Shown in pieces: positions 12,801 to 22,215 of a stretch of 64,000 bases of DNA. Both the position numbers and the translations under genes were made by a program. Under the pieces are notes generated by a model that was given only the letters and a program-made list of their open reading frames with translations, was not told the origin of the DNA and ran no database searches. Source of the DNA: Thermoanaerobacter thermocopriae JCM 7501 (lineage in GTDB: Bacteria; Bacillota; Thermoanaerobacteria; Thermoanaerobacterales; Thermoanaerobacteraceae); NCBI RefSeq assembly GCF_001310975.1, contig NZ_BAZY01000001.1, positions 1 through 64,000 on the forward strand, read 5' to 3'. Numbering within the stretch: position 1 is the stretch's first letter; the number at the start of each line of letters is the position of its first letter.

Positions 12801-15469
12801 CCAGCCTTTACAAGACAAGATAAAAGAGTTAATTAATACTACTTTTTCCTATGACATCTTTGGAAAATATGGAGGAGTTTATTTATTACAGCAAAATAAT
12901 TTAAAAGAAGAGGATATATATTTATTAAATACTGTTGCAGCCCTCAAGTTTGATGGGGAAAATGAATCTCTTTACGACCAGATAATGATTAAAGAGACAA
13001 AAAACACACCCAAACTTAAAAATTGGGTCAAAAAAAGTACAAAATTTTGAGGAAGTCAAAATGGAAGAATTACCATTAGATTATTACAATGGTTTTGGAG
13101 GGTTTAGCTTTGATGGCAAAGAGTATGTGATAAAATGGGAAGGCAAAAGTACTCCTGCTCCTTGGATAAACGTGATTTCTAACCCTTCTTTTGGTTTTCA
13201 GGTGTCAGAGGTAGGAGCAGGGTATACTTGGGCAGAAAACAGTAGGGAATACAAATTGACCCCATGGTACAATGACCCTGTTTTAGACCCTCATGGTGAG
13301 GTAATTTATTTAATAGATGAAAAAACAGGGGACAAATGGTCAATTACTCCTTTACCTGCTGGCAAATCAAAAGTTCAATATATAAAGCATGGCTTTGGGT
13401 ATACTTCATTTGAAACAATATCTTATGGTTTAAGCCAACAGTTAAATATGTTTGTAGCAAAGGAAGATTCGATAAAAATAAATTTAGTTACTATTAAAAA
13501 TTTGGGAGATGAAGACAGGAAACTGACAATATCTTATTACATAAGGCCGGTTTTAGGAGTGACAGATGAAGTTACTTCACCGTATCTGTTTACAAAATAC
13601 GATGAAAAAATAGGGGCATTAATGATTAAAAATTTGTACAATGAAGATTTTGCTAATAGATTAGCATTTTTGTCAGCTTCGGAAAAGATAAATTCATTTA
13701 CAGGCGACAGGTCAGAGTTTATAGGAGTTGCTTCAAGTTTAACTTCACCTCAAGCATTGGAATATGAGACTTTCTCAAATTCTACAGGAATATCATTAGA
13801 CCCTGTGCTGCAATACAATTTCATGTAGAAGTAAAAGCTAATGAGGAAAAACAATTTGCAATCTTGTTAGGGCATGGAAAAAACGAAGAAGAAGTAGCGA
13901 GGTTGATTTCAAAATATACAAATGTTGAAAATTGTAAAAATGAATTGCAAAGAGTGAAAGAATTTTGGCAATACCTTTTAGGGAGAATACAGGTTAAAAC
14001 TCCTGACAGGTCGATGGATTTGCTTGTAAACGGATGGCTGCCTTATCAAACAATTTCATGTAGATTGTGGGCAAGGTCGGCTTTTTATCAATCGGGAGGA
14101 GCTTATGGCTTTAGAGACCAATTGCAGGATGCTATGAATATGATATATTTAGAACCAGAATTTACAAAAAATCAAATAATCAGTGCTTGTCAACACCAAT
14201 TTATTGAAGGGGATGTACAACATTGGTGGCATCCAGTTTTAAACAAAGGAATAAGAACAAGATTTTCTGATGACTTATTGTGGCTTCCCTATGTTACAGC
14301 TGACTATATAGAAAAGACGGGAGATTGGTCTATACTGGATATAGAAGTAAATTACTTAGAAGACTTACCATTGAAGGAGGAAGAAGAGGAAAGATATTCC
14401 ACACCTCGCATATCTGAAACAAAAGGTACGGTGTATGAGCACTGCCTAAAAGCTATAGACTATTCATTAAAATTTGGAGAACATGGTTTGCCTTTGATGG
14501 GGACTGGCGACTGGAATGACGGAATGAATAAGGTAGGAAACAAAGGGAAAGGGGAAAGTGTATGGCTTGGCTGGTTTTTGTACACTATTCTTCAGAAGTT
14601 TTCGCCCATATGTCAAACTAAAAGGGATGAAGAACATTCAAAAAAGTATCAGGAAGTAGCTGACAAATTAATAAAAGCTATAGAAGAAAATGCATGGGAC
14701 GGAAGTTGGTACAGAAGGGCTTACTTTGACGATGGGACACCTTTAGGATCTGTAGACAATTCAGAATGTAAAATTGATTCCATATCTCAATCTTGGTCTG
14801 TTATATCTAAAGCGGGAAAAGAAGTAAGAGCAAAAGAGGCAATGAAGGCAGTTATAAATTATTTGGTCAATGAAGAAGAAGGGATAATAAAGCTTTTAGC
14901 GCCTCCCTTTGACAGTGGCGAATTAAATCCAGGTTATATAAAAGGATATGTCCCAGGAGTTAGAGAAAATGGTGGTCAATATACTCATGCGGCAGCATGG
15001 GTTATACTAGCTTTTGCGGAGCTTGGAGAAGGAGATAAAGCATGGCAACTTTACAACATGATAAATCCTATAAATCACGCCAGAACCCCTATTGAGTGTA
15101 TGAAGTACAAAGTAGAGCCTATGTTATGGCGGCAGATGTGTATGCAGTAGAACCTCATGTGGGAAGAGGAGGTTGGACGTGGTATACAGGTGCAGCAGGT
15201 TGGATGTACAGAATAGCAATTGAGAACCTCTTGGGTTTGAAAAAATACGGAGAAAAACTTATAATAGACCCTTGTATACCCCAAAATTGGATAAATATGT
15301 GATAGAATATAACTATAAAAATATCAAATATTTAATAGAGGTAAGAAATCCTAATGGTGTTAACAAAGGCGTAAAAGAAGTATATATAGATGGGGAGCTT
15401 GTTACAGATAAGACTATTGATTTAACAAAGAAGGGAAATAGTCATCAGGTTTTAGTGGTAATGGGATAA
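6810..15469 (+). CDS. Cyclic beta-1,2-glucan synthase, GT84-glycoamylase-like-GH94 (six frameshifts)
   Basis: A giant membrane enzyme, about 2,886 residues once six indels are repaired. It starts at GTG 6810 with GAAGGAG upstream. Visible parts: an N-terminal membrane anchor; a transmembrane pair near residues 426-478; a GT84 glycosyltransferase region with LDADTNLP near 640 and RLHRWVRGDWQ near 786; membrane helices near 835-875 and 970-1010; a middle glycoamylase-like domain with GISESGFYAFD near 1440; and a C-terminal GH94 domain with GTGDWNDGMN near 2564 and ENGGQYTHAAAW. The family polymerises UDP-glucose, cyclises the chain and trims it by phosphorolysis; a Thermoanaerobacter enzyme of this type has been studied, to my knowledge. 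Breaks lie near 10167, 10367, 13035, 13801, 15119 and 15280. Five need one added base in a C run and one needs an A removed from an A7 run. Confidence 0.92.
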
Positions 15470-15515
15470 TAAGAAGCTATGACGACTTTTGTCATAGTTT
15501 CTTATTATCATTTTG
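15467..15515 (+). terminator. Terminator after the glucan synthase
   Basis: AATAAGAAGCTATGAC pairs with GTCATAGTTTCTTATT, with two mismatched positions, around a short loop. It is followed by ATCATTTTGCTTT. The stem is long and lies directly at the stop codon. Confidence 0.75.
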
Positions 15516-15575
15516 CTTTAAGTTACAATCTTAACTAATACTTAACAATTTGTACACAAATTTTTAATAATTTTG

Positions 15576-15584
15576 TGATATAAT
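15576..15584 (+). promoter_or_regulatory. Extended -10 promoter of the ABC exporter operon
   Basis: TGATATAAT at 15576-15584 is a perfect -10 with the TGn extension. The -35 position (15556-15561) is poor, as expected for extended -10 promoters. It lies 36 bases before the ATPase start. Confidence 0.6.
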
Positions 15585-15619
15585 TTCCACACTATGTAAA
15601 ATGGAGGGTTGAGACGACC

Positions 15620-16596
15620 ATGATGATAGAGCTAAAAAACGTTACAAAGGTTTATGGCACTCGTAAAGCAGTAGATAATATAAGTTTTTCAGTAGATAAA
15701 GGAGAAATAGTTGGTTTTTTGGGGCCCAATGGCGCTGGTAAAACTACTACTATGAAAATGATAACAGGATATATGCCTCCTACCAGTGGCACTATAAAAA
15801 TTGCAGGATATGATATTGTGGAACAACCGATAGAGGCAAAGAAACATATTGGTTATTTACCAGAGGTACCTCCTTTGTATTTAGATATGACCGTAGAAGC
15901 ATATCTCCATTTTGTGGGAGGTATAAAAGGTATTCCTACTAAAAAGATAAGAGAAGATGTTGAACGAATTATACATGAAGTTGGTTTGACTGATGTGAGA
16001 AAAAGACTTATAAAAAACTTGTCTAAAGGTTATAAACAAAGGGTTGGACTTGCACAAGCAATAATAGGAGACCCTAATGTTTGATATTAGATGAGCCGAC
16101 AGTAGGTCTTGACCCTAAGCAAATTAAAGAAATAAGAGATATTATAAAAGAGTTAGGAAAAAAGCATACAATAATTTTAAGCACTCATATATTGCCAGAA
16201 GTTAGTATGGTGTGTGACAGAGTTATTATAATAAATAAGGGGAAAATTGTTGCAATAGATAAGACAGAGAATTTATCAGCTACATTGAAAAATTCAAGGA
16301 GATATTTTATAAAAGTGGAAGGGCCTTATGAAGAAGTGGTAAGCAGTGTAAAAGAGATTGAAGGAGTAACTAATGTAGAAGCAGAAGTTGATGCAGATAA
16401 TACGATAAAGCTGACAGTGGAATCTTCTGCTGATAAAGATGTTCGAAAAGATATGTTTTTTGCTTTTGCCAAAAAAGGCTTCCCAATATTAGAACTTAAA
16501 GTACTAAATTATAGTCTTGAAGAAATATTCTTAGAACTTACAACAGAGGAGGAAAGTTACGATGAAAATGTGGGAAATACTAAAGAGGGAGCTTAA
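15620..16596 (+). CDS. ABC transporter ATPase, GldA/NatA type (one frameshift)
   Basis: The energising subunit of an ABC-2 type exporter. It has Walker A GPNGAGKTT near residue 36, the signature LSKGYKQR, Walker B LILDEPTVGLDP and the switch His in STHILPE. About 100 C-terminal residues form the accessory domain often seen in this class. The frame breaks at 16080, where GTTTGATA should probably be GTTTTGATA. Restored length is about 325 residues. The last 35 bases overlap the permease gene, and the ATG is preceded by GGAGGG. Confidence 0.9.
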
Positions 16597-17269
16597 AAGC
16601 TATTTCTTCTCGCCCCTTGCCTATGTGCTGCTAGGATTTTATCTTTTGATATCTGGATACTTTTTTTCAACCTACGTATTATCTACTCATTATGCTATAT
16701 TAACTCCAATCTTAGGTAGTATGGTCACTGTTTTTATGTTTATAAGTCCTATTTTGACAATGAGGCTTATCTCGGAAGATATGAAGACAGGAACAGATCA
16801 ACTTTTACTCACGTCACCCGTTACAGTTACTGATATTGTTATTGGCAAGTTTTTTTCCGCAATATTTGTATATTTAGTAGCACTTATAATAACTTTTTTA
16901 TACCCCATTTATCTTAAATTGTATTCTTCACCAGATATGGGCTCTATCATAGCAGGCTATATTGGAGTATTTCTAATAGGAGCGACTTTTATATCAATAG
17001 GTCTTTTTGCTTCCTCTCTTACAGAAAATCAAATGATAGCTGGAGTAATTGGATTTGCTTTAATTCTTGTGCTTTGGTTGATTAGTTGGCTAGGAGAGGT
17101 GTTTAGTGGAAAAGCAAAAACTATTTTTCAGAATCTGTCTTTCTTTGACAGGCTAAATAATTTTCTAAATGGATTAGTGAATTTAAGTGATGTAGTCTTT
17201 TTCATGAGTGTAATTATATTCTTTATTTTCTTGACAATCCGTGTTGTAGATAAAAGACGTTGGAGTTAG
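16562..17269 (+). CDS. ABC-2 type permease, GldF-like
   Basis: A 235-residue membrane protein with about six hydrophobic segments, starting MKMWEILKRELKSYFFSP, a typical amphipathic N-terminus of ABC-2 permeases. The motif RLISEDMKTGTDQLLLTSPV is characteristic of the GldF group. An AGGAGGAAAG ribosome site lies inside the ATPase gene. It should pair with the ATPase at 15620 and the GldG-like protein that follows. The exported substrate is unknown. Confidence 0.88.
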   Translation: MKMWEILKRELKSYFFSPLAYVLLGFYLLISGYFFSTYVLSTHYAILTPILGSMVTVFMFISPILTMRLISEDMKTGTDQLLLTSPVTVTDIVIGKFFSAIFVYLVALIITFLYPIYLKLYSSPDMGSIIAGYIGVFLIGATFISIGLFASSLTENQMIAGVIGFALILVLWLISWLGEVFSGKAKTIFQNLSFFDRLNNFLNGLVNLSDVVFFMSVIIFFIFLTIRVVDKRRWS

Positions 17270-17281
17270 GGGGATTAAAGA

Positions 17282-18669
17282 ATGAATAGAACAAAGCTAA
17301 AATATGGAACTAATGCTTTTATAATGACCGCACTTTTGTTAGCTGTTTTGATATTAGCAAATGTTATTGTAGCTCAAAAACCTATAAAGTGGGACCTGAC
17401 AAAAAATAGGCAATATACCCTTTCTGACCAAACAAAACAAGTTTTAAAAAGTCTCAAAACAGATGTTACAGTTTATGCCTTTTTCCAAGATGGTACTACT
17501 TCAAAAGATATGGTAAAAAGCTTGTTAGACCAATACAGAAATGTTTCAAAGAGAATAATTGTTCATTTTGTAGATCCAGACAAAGAGCCGGCAATTGCTC
17601 AAAGATATGGAATTACGGATTATGACACAGTGCTTTTTATTGCAGGAAATGGTGCTAATGAAAAAAGACAGATAGTAAATTCTTATGATATTTTTGGTTT
17701 TGGGAGTCAACCTAATACTGCTACTTTTAACGGGGAACAACAATTTACTCAGGCTATAATTAATATTACTCAACCTAAAAAATTAAATGCCTATATTCTT
17801 CAAGGTCATGATGAATTAAACAGCGCTGACTATTTGGCGACTTTTAAAAACGCTTTGAGAGGAGAAGGATATAATGTAGAAGATTTAAATATAGGACAGG
17901 CAGGAGGAATACCGAAAGATACAGACTTATTAATTATTGCTAACCCAAGAAGAGAGTTTACTGACAAGGAAATGGCTGCTTTAAAAGAATACTTCGACAA
18001 AGGCGGAAAAGCGATCATTGCAATGGGAGCAGAATACGGGCCTTTAACTCAAAAATCTGTAAATGAGCTTTTATCTACTTGGGGTGTAAAATTTGACAAT
18101 GACGTTGTAGTAGATCCAGGAAGGAATTATTTTATGGACCCGCTTTCTCCAGTTCCTCAGTACAAATTTCATACTATAACTAATAAATTGGATTTATCAA
18201 ACTTGTACATTGTAATGCCAATGTCAAGAAGTATTTCTTATCCTGATAAACCAACAGAAAATATAACTATAGAGCAATTGCTTTCAACTAGTGATAAAGC
18301 TTGGGGTAAAACCGATTTTAACTCAAAGATGCTAACTTTCAAAAAGGTGATATCAAAGGTCCTCTAAGCTTAGGCTTAGCTATATCCGATTCAAAGACAG
18401 GGATGAAGATTGTAGCTATTGGAAGTAGCATGATGTTTACTGATAAAATAATTACATTGGAAGCTAATAGAGACTTTTTAATGAACAGTGCCAACTGGCT
18501 AGCAAATAAAACCACACAGATTTCTATACGTCCCAAATCCATTGAGTTTAATCAGATTTTCCTAACCGGCAAACAAGCTGCTATACTCTTTTATACCACA
18601 GTTGTAATTATTCCGCTGGTGATGTGGATAATTGGAGGATACATGTGGTATAGGAGGAAAACATTATGA
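17282..18669 (+). CDS. GldG-like ABC accessory protein (one frameshift)
   Basis: About 462 residues after repair. An N-terminal membrane helix (residues 13-32) is followed by an extracytoplasmic domain, starting KNRQYTLSDQTKQVLKSL, that is typical of GldG/ABC-type uncharacterised family proteins, and a C-terminal helix near 18590-18650. The frame breaks near 18346, where AAAAAGGTG should probably be AAAAAGGGTG; the repaired text reads KKGDIKGPLSLGLAISD. The stop overlaps the next start (ATGA). These proteins work with GldA and GldF type transporters in gliding bacteria and with unknown cargo in Firmicutes; gliding is not implied here. Confidence 0.85.
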
Positions 18670-19568
18670 GGGTTTTTAAAACCACTATTGTTTTGCTGGC
18701 AATATTCGCTGTTCTTTTTGGCTATTATTTTTATGAAAGTAAGAACAATAAACCTGTTAAAGAGGACAACAAAATTTTTACCTTCAAAAATAACGATGTA
18801 AATTCTTTAAAAATAGAACAAGAAGGGAAAACTTTAATTGATTTTAAAAAAGAAGGCGATACATGGTTTATAAAAGAACCTATTGATTACAAAGCAGACA
18901 GCATTTATGTTGATGAATTATTAGACAGCTTGACTTCTCTCACTTTTGATAGAACATTAGAAGGTGATTTATCCACTTATGGTCTTAACAAACCTTCTTA
19001 TGCTATAAAAGTATCTTTGAAAAATGGAAAAAGCTATTCACTTTTTATAGGAAATAAATCTCCTGTAAAAGAAAATTACCAAGAGGGTTATTATGTAAAA
19101 ACTGATGGAGATAAAATTTACAGAGTCAATGCTTCTTCTTTAGAAAATTTCTTTCTAACAGATGATTACGTATATAAATATATGGAAAAATTTGTAGTGT
19201 CTATTCCAAAGAATGAAATAACTAAATTAGTTTTCTACCAAGATGGAAAAGAGTATCAAATACAAAAAAGTGAAAAAGATAACTGGCAAATTGATGGGAA
19301 AGCTGTTAAAGCTGATGATGTAGACAATCTCTTAGACGGAATAGTATTACTTCAGATTTGTGGATTAGATGAAGGAAAAAATATTTCACAGGGAGAAACA
19401 CCTTTTGCTTTTGATGTGTATGGCAAGGACAAAGTAGAAAAAATAAGTTTTACTAAAAGAGATACAGAAAATAAATATGTGCTTGTTAATGGACATTGCA
19501 TAGGACAATATGTAACTTTGAAAGACATAAAAAATCTGCAAGATACTCTTGATAAACTTATTAAATGA
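18666..19568 (+). CDS. DUF4340 domain membrane-anchored protein
   Basis: A 300-residue protein with an N-terminal membrane anchor (LLAIFAVLFGYYFY) and an extracytoplasmic region made of repeated units, each with a basic strand and a W-x-I or F-I-K-E-P pattern. This is typical of DUF4340 proteins, which usually sit beside GldG-like genes. It overlaps the previous gene by four bases and closes the operon, with a terminator 9 bases on. The function is unknown; a role in the exporter complex is inferred from context. Confidence 0.8.
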   Translation: MRVFKTTIVLLAIFAVLFGYYFYESKNNKPVKEDNKIFTFKNNDVNSLKIEQEGKTLIDFKKEGDTWFIKEPIDYKADSIYVDELLDSLTSLTFDRTLEGDLSTYGLNKPSYAIKVSLKNGKSYSLFIGNKSPVKENYQEGYYVKTDGDKIYRVNASSLENFFLTDDYVYKYMEKFVVSIPKNEITKLVFYQDGKEYQIQKSEKDNWQIDGKAVKADDVDNLLDGIVLLQICGLDEGKNISQGETPFAFDVYGKDKVEKISFTKRDTENKYVLVNGHCIGQYVTLKDIKNLQDTLDKLIK

Positions 19569-19576
19569 AGTATAGA

Positions 19577-19608
19577 AAGGCAGAAACTTACAGTTTCTGC
19601 CTTAAATT
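19577..19608 (+). terminator. Terminator of the exporter operon
   Basis: AAGGCAGAAACT pairs perfectly with AGTTTCTGCCTT around a three-base loop, followed by AAATTTA. Confidence 0.8.
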
Positions 19609-19770
19609 TATACTAAGCTTTTAAATGCAAAGTGCGTTGTAGGAGTATTTAATGTAATTTTTACTGCGAACAGTAAGTAGTTTGAATATGTTGAGCTTCA
19701 TAGAAGAGTTTAAGGCATAAAAAGGTTTTTGGGGAGTTTAAAAATTTTTATAAATTTTTTTCTCTGTAAA

Positions 19771-19885
19771 AGAAGGAATTTTAAAAAAGATGTCGAATAT
19801 ATAATATAAAAAGATAGTTACCGATTACATAAGTTATTAAAAATATCTTGAAAATATCGCATTTATCGTATATGTAACAGGTTTC
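19771..19885 (+). repeat. Promoter/operator module, copy 1 of 3
   Basis: A 60-base block (19771-19830) of pattern AGAAGGAATTTT..GTCGAATAT..GATAGTTACCGATTACAT holds a TATAAT (19800-19805) just before the operator-like GTTACCGATTACAT. A second element, TGTAACAGGTTTC, lies 102 bases from the block start. The same two parts at the same distance occur twice more before lacI. Sites resembling TGTAA-CG-TTAC are typical LacI-family operators. Confidence 0.7.
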
Positions 19886-19977
19886 GAAAATAAACATAAA
19901 AAAATAAGTTTGAAGGGTAAGTTGTGATTTTTAAGAAAAATAGTGGCTGGTAGAAAGAGAAAAAATTTTTTAAAAAT

Positions 19978-20091
19978 AAGGAGGAATTTTTGAAAAATGT
20001 CGAATATATAATTACATAAAGATAGTTACCGATTACATTAAACGACGATAAATATGTAGATTCGCAATTTAACACTAATGTAACAGATTTC
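19978..20091 (+). repeat. Promoter/operator module, copy 2 of 3
   Basis: This is the same block as copy 1 (19978-20038), with GTCGAATATATAAT and GATAGTTACCGATTACAT almost identical. The second element, TGTAACAGATTTC (20079-20091), is 101 bases from the block start. Sequence between the conserved parts has diverged, so only the sites appear to be under selection. Confidence 0.7.
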
Positions 20092-20165
20092 ATTAACTAA
20101 ATTTAATAAACAGCTGTAGAAATCCCAAACAATATACAAATTACAAGTTTTAGTATTCAAAAACA

Positions 20166-20280
20166 AGAAGGAATTTACAAATTTACGTCGAATATTTATA
20201 TTATACAAATAGTTACCGATTACATATACAATCGGTAAATCATATTAAAATAAGTCTTTGAATCATACGTAATAGATTAC
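20166..20280 (+). repeat. Promoter/operator module, copy 3 of 3
   Basis: The block at 20166-20225 ends in AGTTACCGATTACAT and is immediately followed by an inverted copy, AATCGGTAA. The second element, CGTAATAGATTAC (20268-20280), is again 102 bases from the block start and overlaps the region just before the lacI ribosome site. Binding here would repress lacI and the operon. Confidence 0.7.
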
Positions 20281-20295
20281 AAGGAGTGTGAGTAA

Positions 20296-21315
20296 ATGGC
20301 TACAATAAGGGATGTTGCAAAGTTGGCTGGGGTTTCTACAGCTACAGTTTCAAGAGTTTTAAATGAACAAGGAGGTGTGAATAGCGAAACAAAACAAAAA
20401 GTTTTGGATGCAATTAAAAAGCTAAATTACAAACCGAACACTATAGCTAAAAATTTTAGACAAAATAAAACTGACACGATTATTGTTGTGATTCCTGATA
20501 TTACTAACACTTTTTTCTCAAAAATACTTTTGGGTATGCAGGATGTTGCAAATGCGAATGGATACAATGTGCTTTTATGCAATACCAATAATGATGTGGA
20601 GAAAGAACTTGAATATATAAGGTTTACAGAAAGAAGAGGAGCAGATGGAATTATCTTTTTAACAGCAAGAGTTAATTATACTAACATTTTGGAATTAACT
20701 AAAACTTGTCCAGTAGTTGTAGCTTGCGAATATATAGACAATTTAGACATTCCTACTGTTTCTATCAACAATTTTAAAGCTGCTTATGAAGCTACTGAAT
20801 ATTTAATAAAGCTAGGGCATAAAAAAATTGCTTATATAAATGGTCCTAAAGGTATTGTATTATCCAGAGATAGATTAAGAGGATATAAGGCAGCTCTTGA
20901 AAGATATGGAATAGAAATTGATGAAAAACTTATTTTTGAAGGAGACTTTTATTACGAAAGTGGTTATAAACATGCAAAACAAATATTAGAAAACGAAGCA
21001 ACTGCTGTATTTACTGCATCGGATGATATGGCTGCAGGCTTTATAAGATATTGCATAGATAATAATATTAAAGTACCGGAAGAGGTTTCAGTGGTAGGAT
21101 TTGATAATATTAAATTAGCTTCTATTATAAAGCCTGAATTAACTACTATAGCTCAGCCAATGTATGAAATTGGGACTACTGCAATGGATATGCTTATCAA
21201 ATTAATCAAAGGAGAGGAGGTGGAAAAGAGAAACATAGTGTTAGAGCATCAATTGATTGTGAGAGAAAGTTGTATGCCCTATGAAAAAAGTTGTGTGAAA
21301 AGTAAAGGATACTGA
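20296..21315 (+). CDS. LacI-family transcriptional regulator
   Basis: A 339-residue regulator with an N-terminal LacI helix-turn-helix (ATIRDVAKLAGVSTATVSRV, residues 2-21), the hinge-helix segment around NYKPN, and a periplasmic-binding-like sensor domain with FTASDDMAAGF and VVGFDN. The ribosome site is AAGGAGTG. It is the first gene of the sugar operon and sits directly behind three operator modules, so autoregulation and control of the downstream transport and dehydrogenase genes are likely. The effector is presumably the transported sugar or an intermediate, which is unknown. Confidence 0.93.
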   Translation: MATIRDVAKLAGVSTATVSRVLNEQGGVNSETKQKVLDAIKKLNYKPNTIAKNFRQNKTDTIIVVIPDITNTFFSKILLGMQDVANANGYNVLLCNTNNDVEKELEYIRFTERRGADGIIFLTARVNYTNILELTKTCPVVVACEYIDNLDIPTVSINNFKAAYEATEYLIKLGHKKIAYINGPKGIVLSRDRLRGYKAALERYGIEIDEKLIFEGDFYYESGYKHAKQILENEATAVFTASDDMAAGFIRYCIDNNIKVPEEVSVVGFDNIKLASIIKPELTTIAQPMYEIGTTAMDMLIKLIKGEEVEKRNIVLEHQLIVRESCMPYEKSCVKSKGY

Positions 21316-21372
21316 GTAAAAAGTTTGGAGAAAAACAACAAATATTTCGAATAATTAGAAAGGAGATTTGAT

Positions 21373-22198
21373 ATGAAGATAGGTTATATGACCAATGCAT
21401 GGGGGAGTGTAGTAGGACATCCTGCGGGTGTCACTTCTGTAAAAGATCTTTTTATCTATCTACTGGACCTACAGAAGAAGCAGTTAAGTCAATTTCAAAA
21501 GTTGGATATGAAATGATTGAAATTTTTGATGGAAACCTAGCTCAATATGAAAATGATAAGAAAAAGTTTAACGATCTCTTGAAAAGCTTTAATTTGAAAC
21601 TTTTGGCTGTGTATTCTGGAGCCAATTTTATATTTGATGAAATACTTGAGGACGAATTTTATAAGCTTGAAAAAGCTATGGATTTGGCTGTTGAATTTGG
21701 AGCAAAACATTTTGTGGTTGGTGGAGGCGCAATTCGTGCCAATGGTATTACGAATGACGATTATAAAAAACTTGCTGACGGGTTAAATAGACTAGTAGAT
21801 TTATCGAGCAAATATAATCTTATTGCAAGTTATCATCCTCATTTAGGAACTATTGTTCAAGCTCCTGATCAACTTGACAAACTTATGGAACTTACCAAAA
21901 TAAACTTGTGTCCTGATACAGGTCATATAGAGGCAGGGGGTGGTAATGCTGTAAAGGTGGTAGAAAAATATAAGGATAGGATAAAGTATATACATTTGAA
22001 AGATTATCATGAGGGCAGTTTTTATCCTTTAGGTAAAGGTCATATAGATTTTAAACCATATTAAACACGTTACTAAATTATGGACATGAAGTAGATTTCA
22101 CTGTTGAAGCTGACGGTTATAATGGGGACCCAGAAGAAGCGGCAATTGAGTCATATAAATACCTGTCTCAGGTATTTAATGAAAATAATAAAAAATAA
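21373..22198 (+). CDS. TIM-barrel sugar isomerase/epimerase or lyase (two frameshifts)
   Basis: A member of the xylose-isomerase-like/AP endonuclease 2 superfamily, about 275 residues once repaired. It starts MKIGYMTNAWGSVVGHPAG at 21373 behind AAAGGAGA. The frame breaks near 21451 (a T run one short) and again near 22060 (one base short after AAACCA); the repaired tail ends at 22198 and carries TVEADG. Likely metal ligands are the Glu and Asp/His in CPDTGHIEAGG, the His in YIHLKDYH and the late Glu. IolE and 3-keto-sugar lyases belong here. Its place between the regulator and the binding protein makes it an early catabolic enzyme. The reaction is inferred. Confidence 0.82.
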
Positions 22199-22215
22199 AA
22201 AAGGGGGAAAGGAAT

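Noticed and set aside
19771-20225. Three repeats of about 60 bases as a CRISPR array
   Set aside because: Only three diverged copies with 188-207-base spacing; the repeats contain -10 boxes and operator-like palindromes, so a promoter module fits far better.
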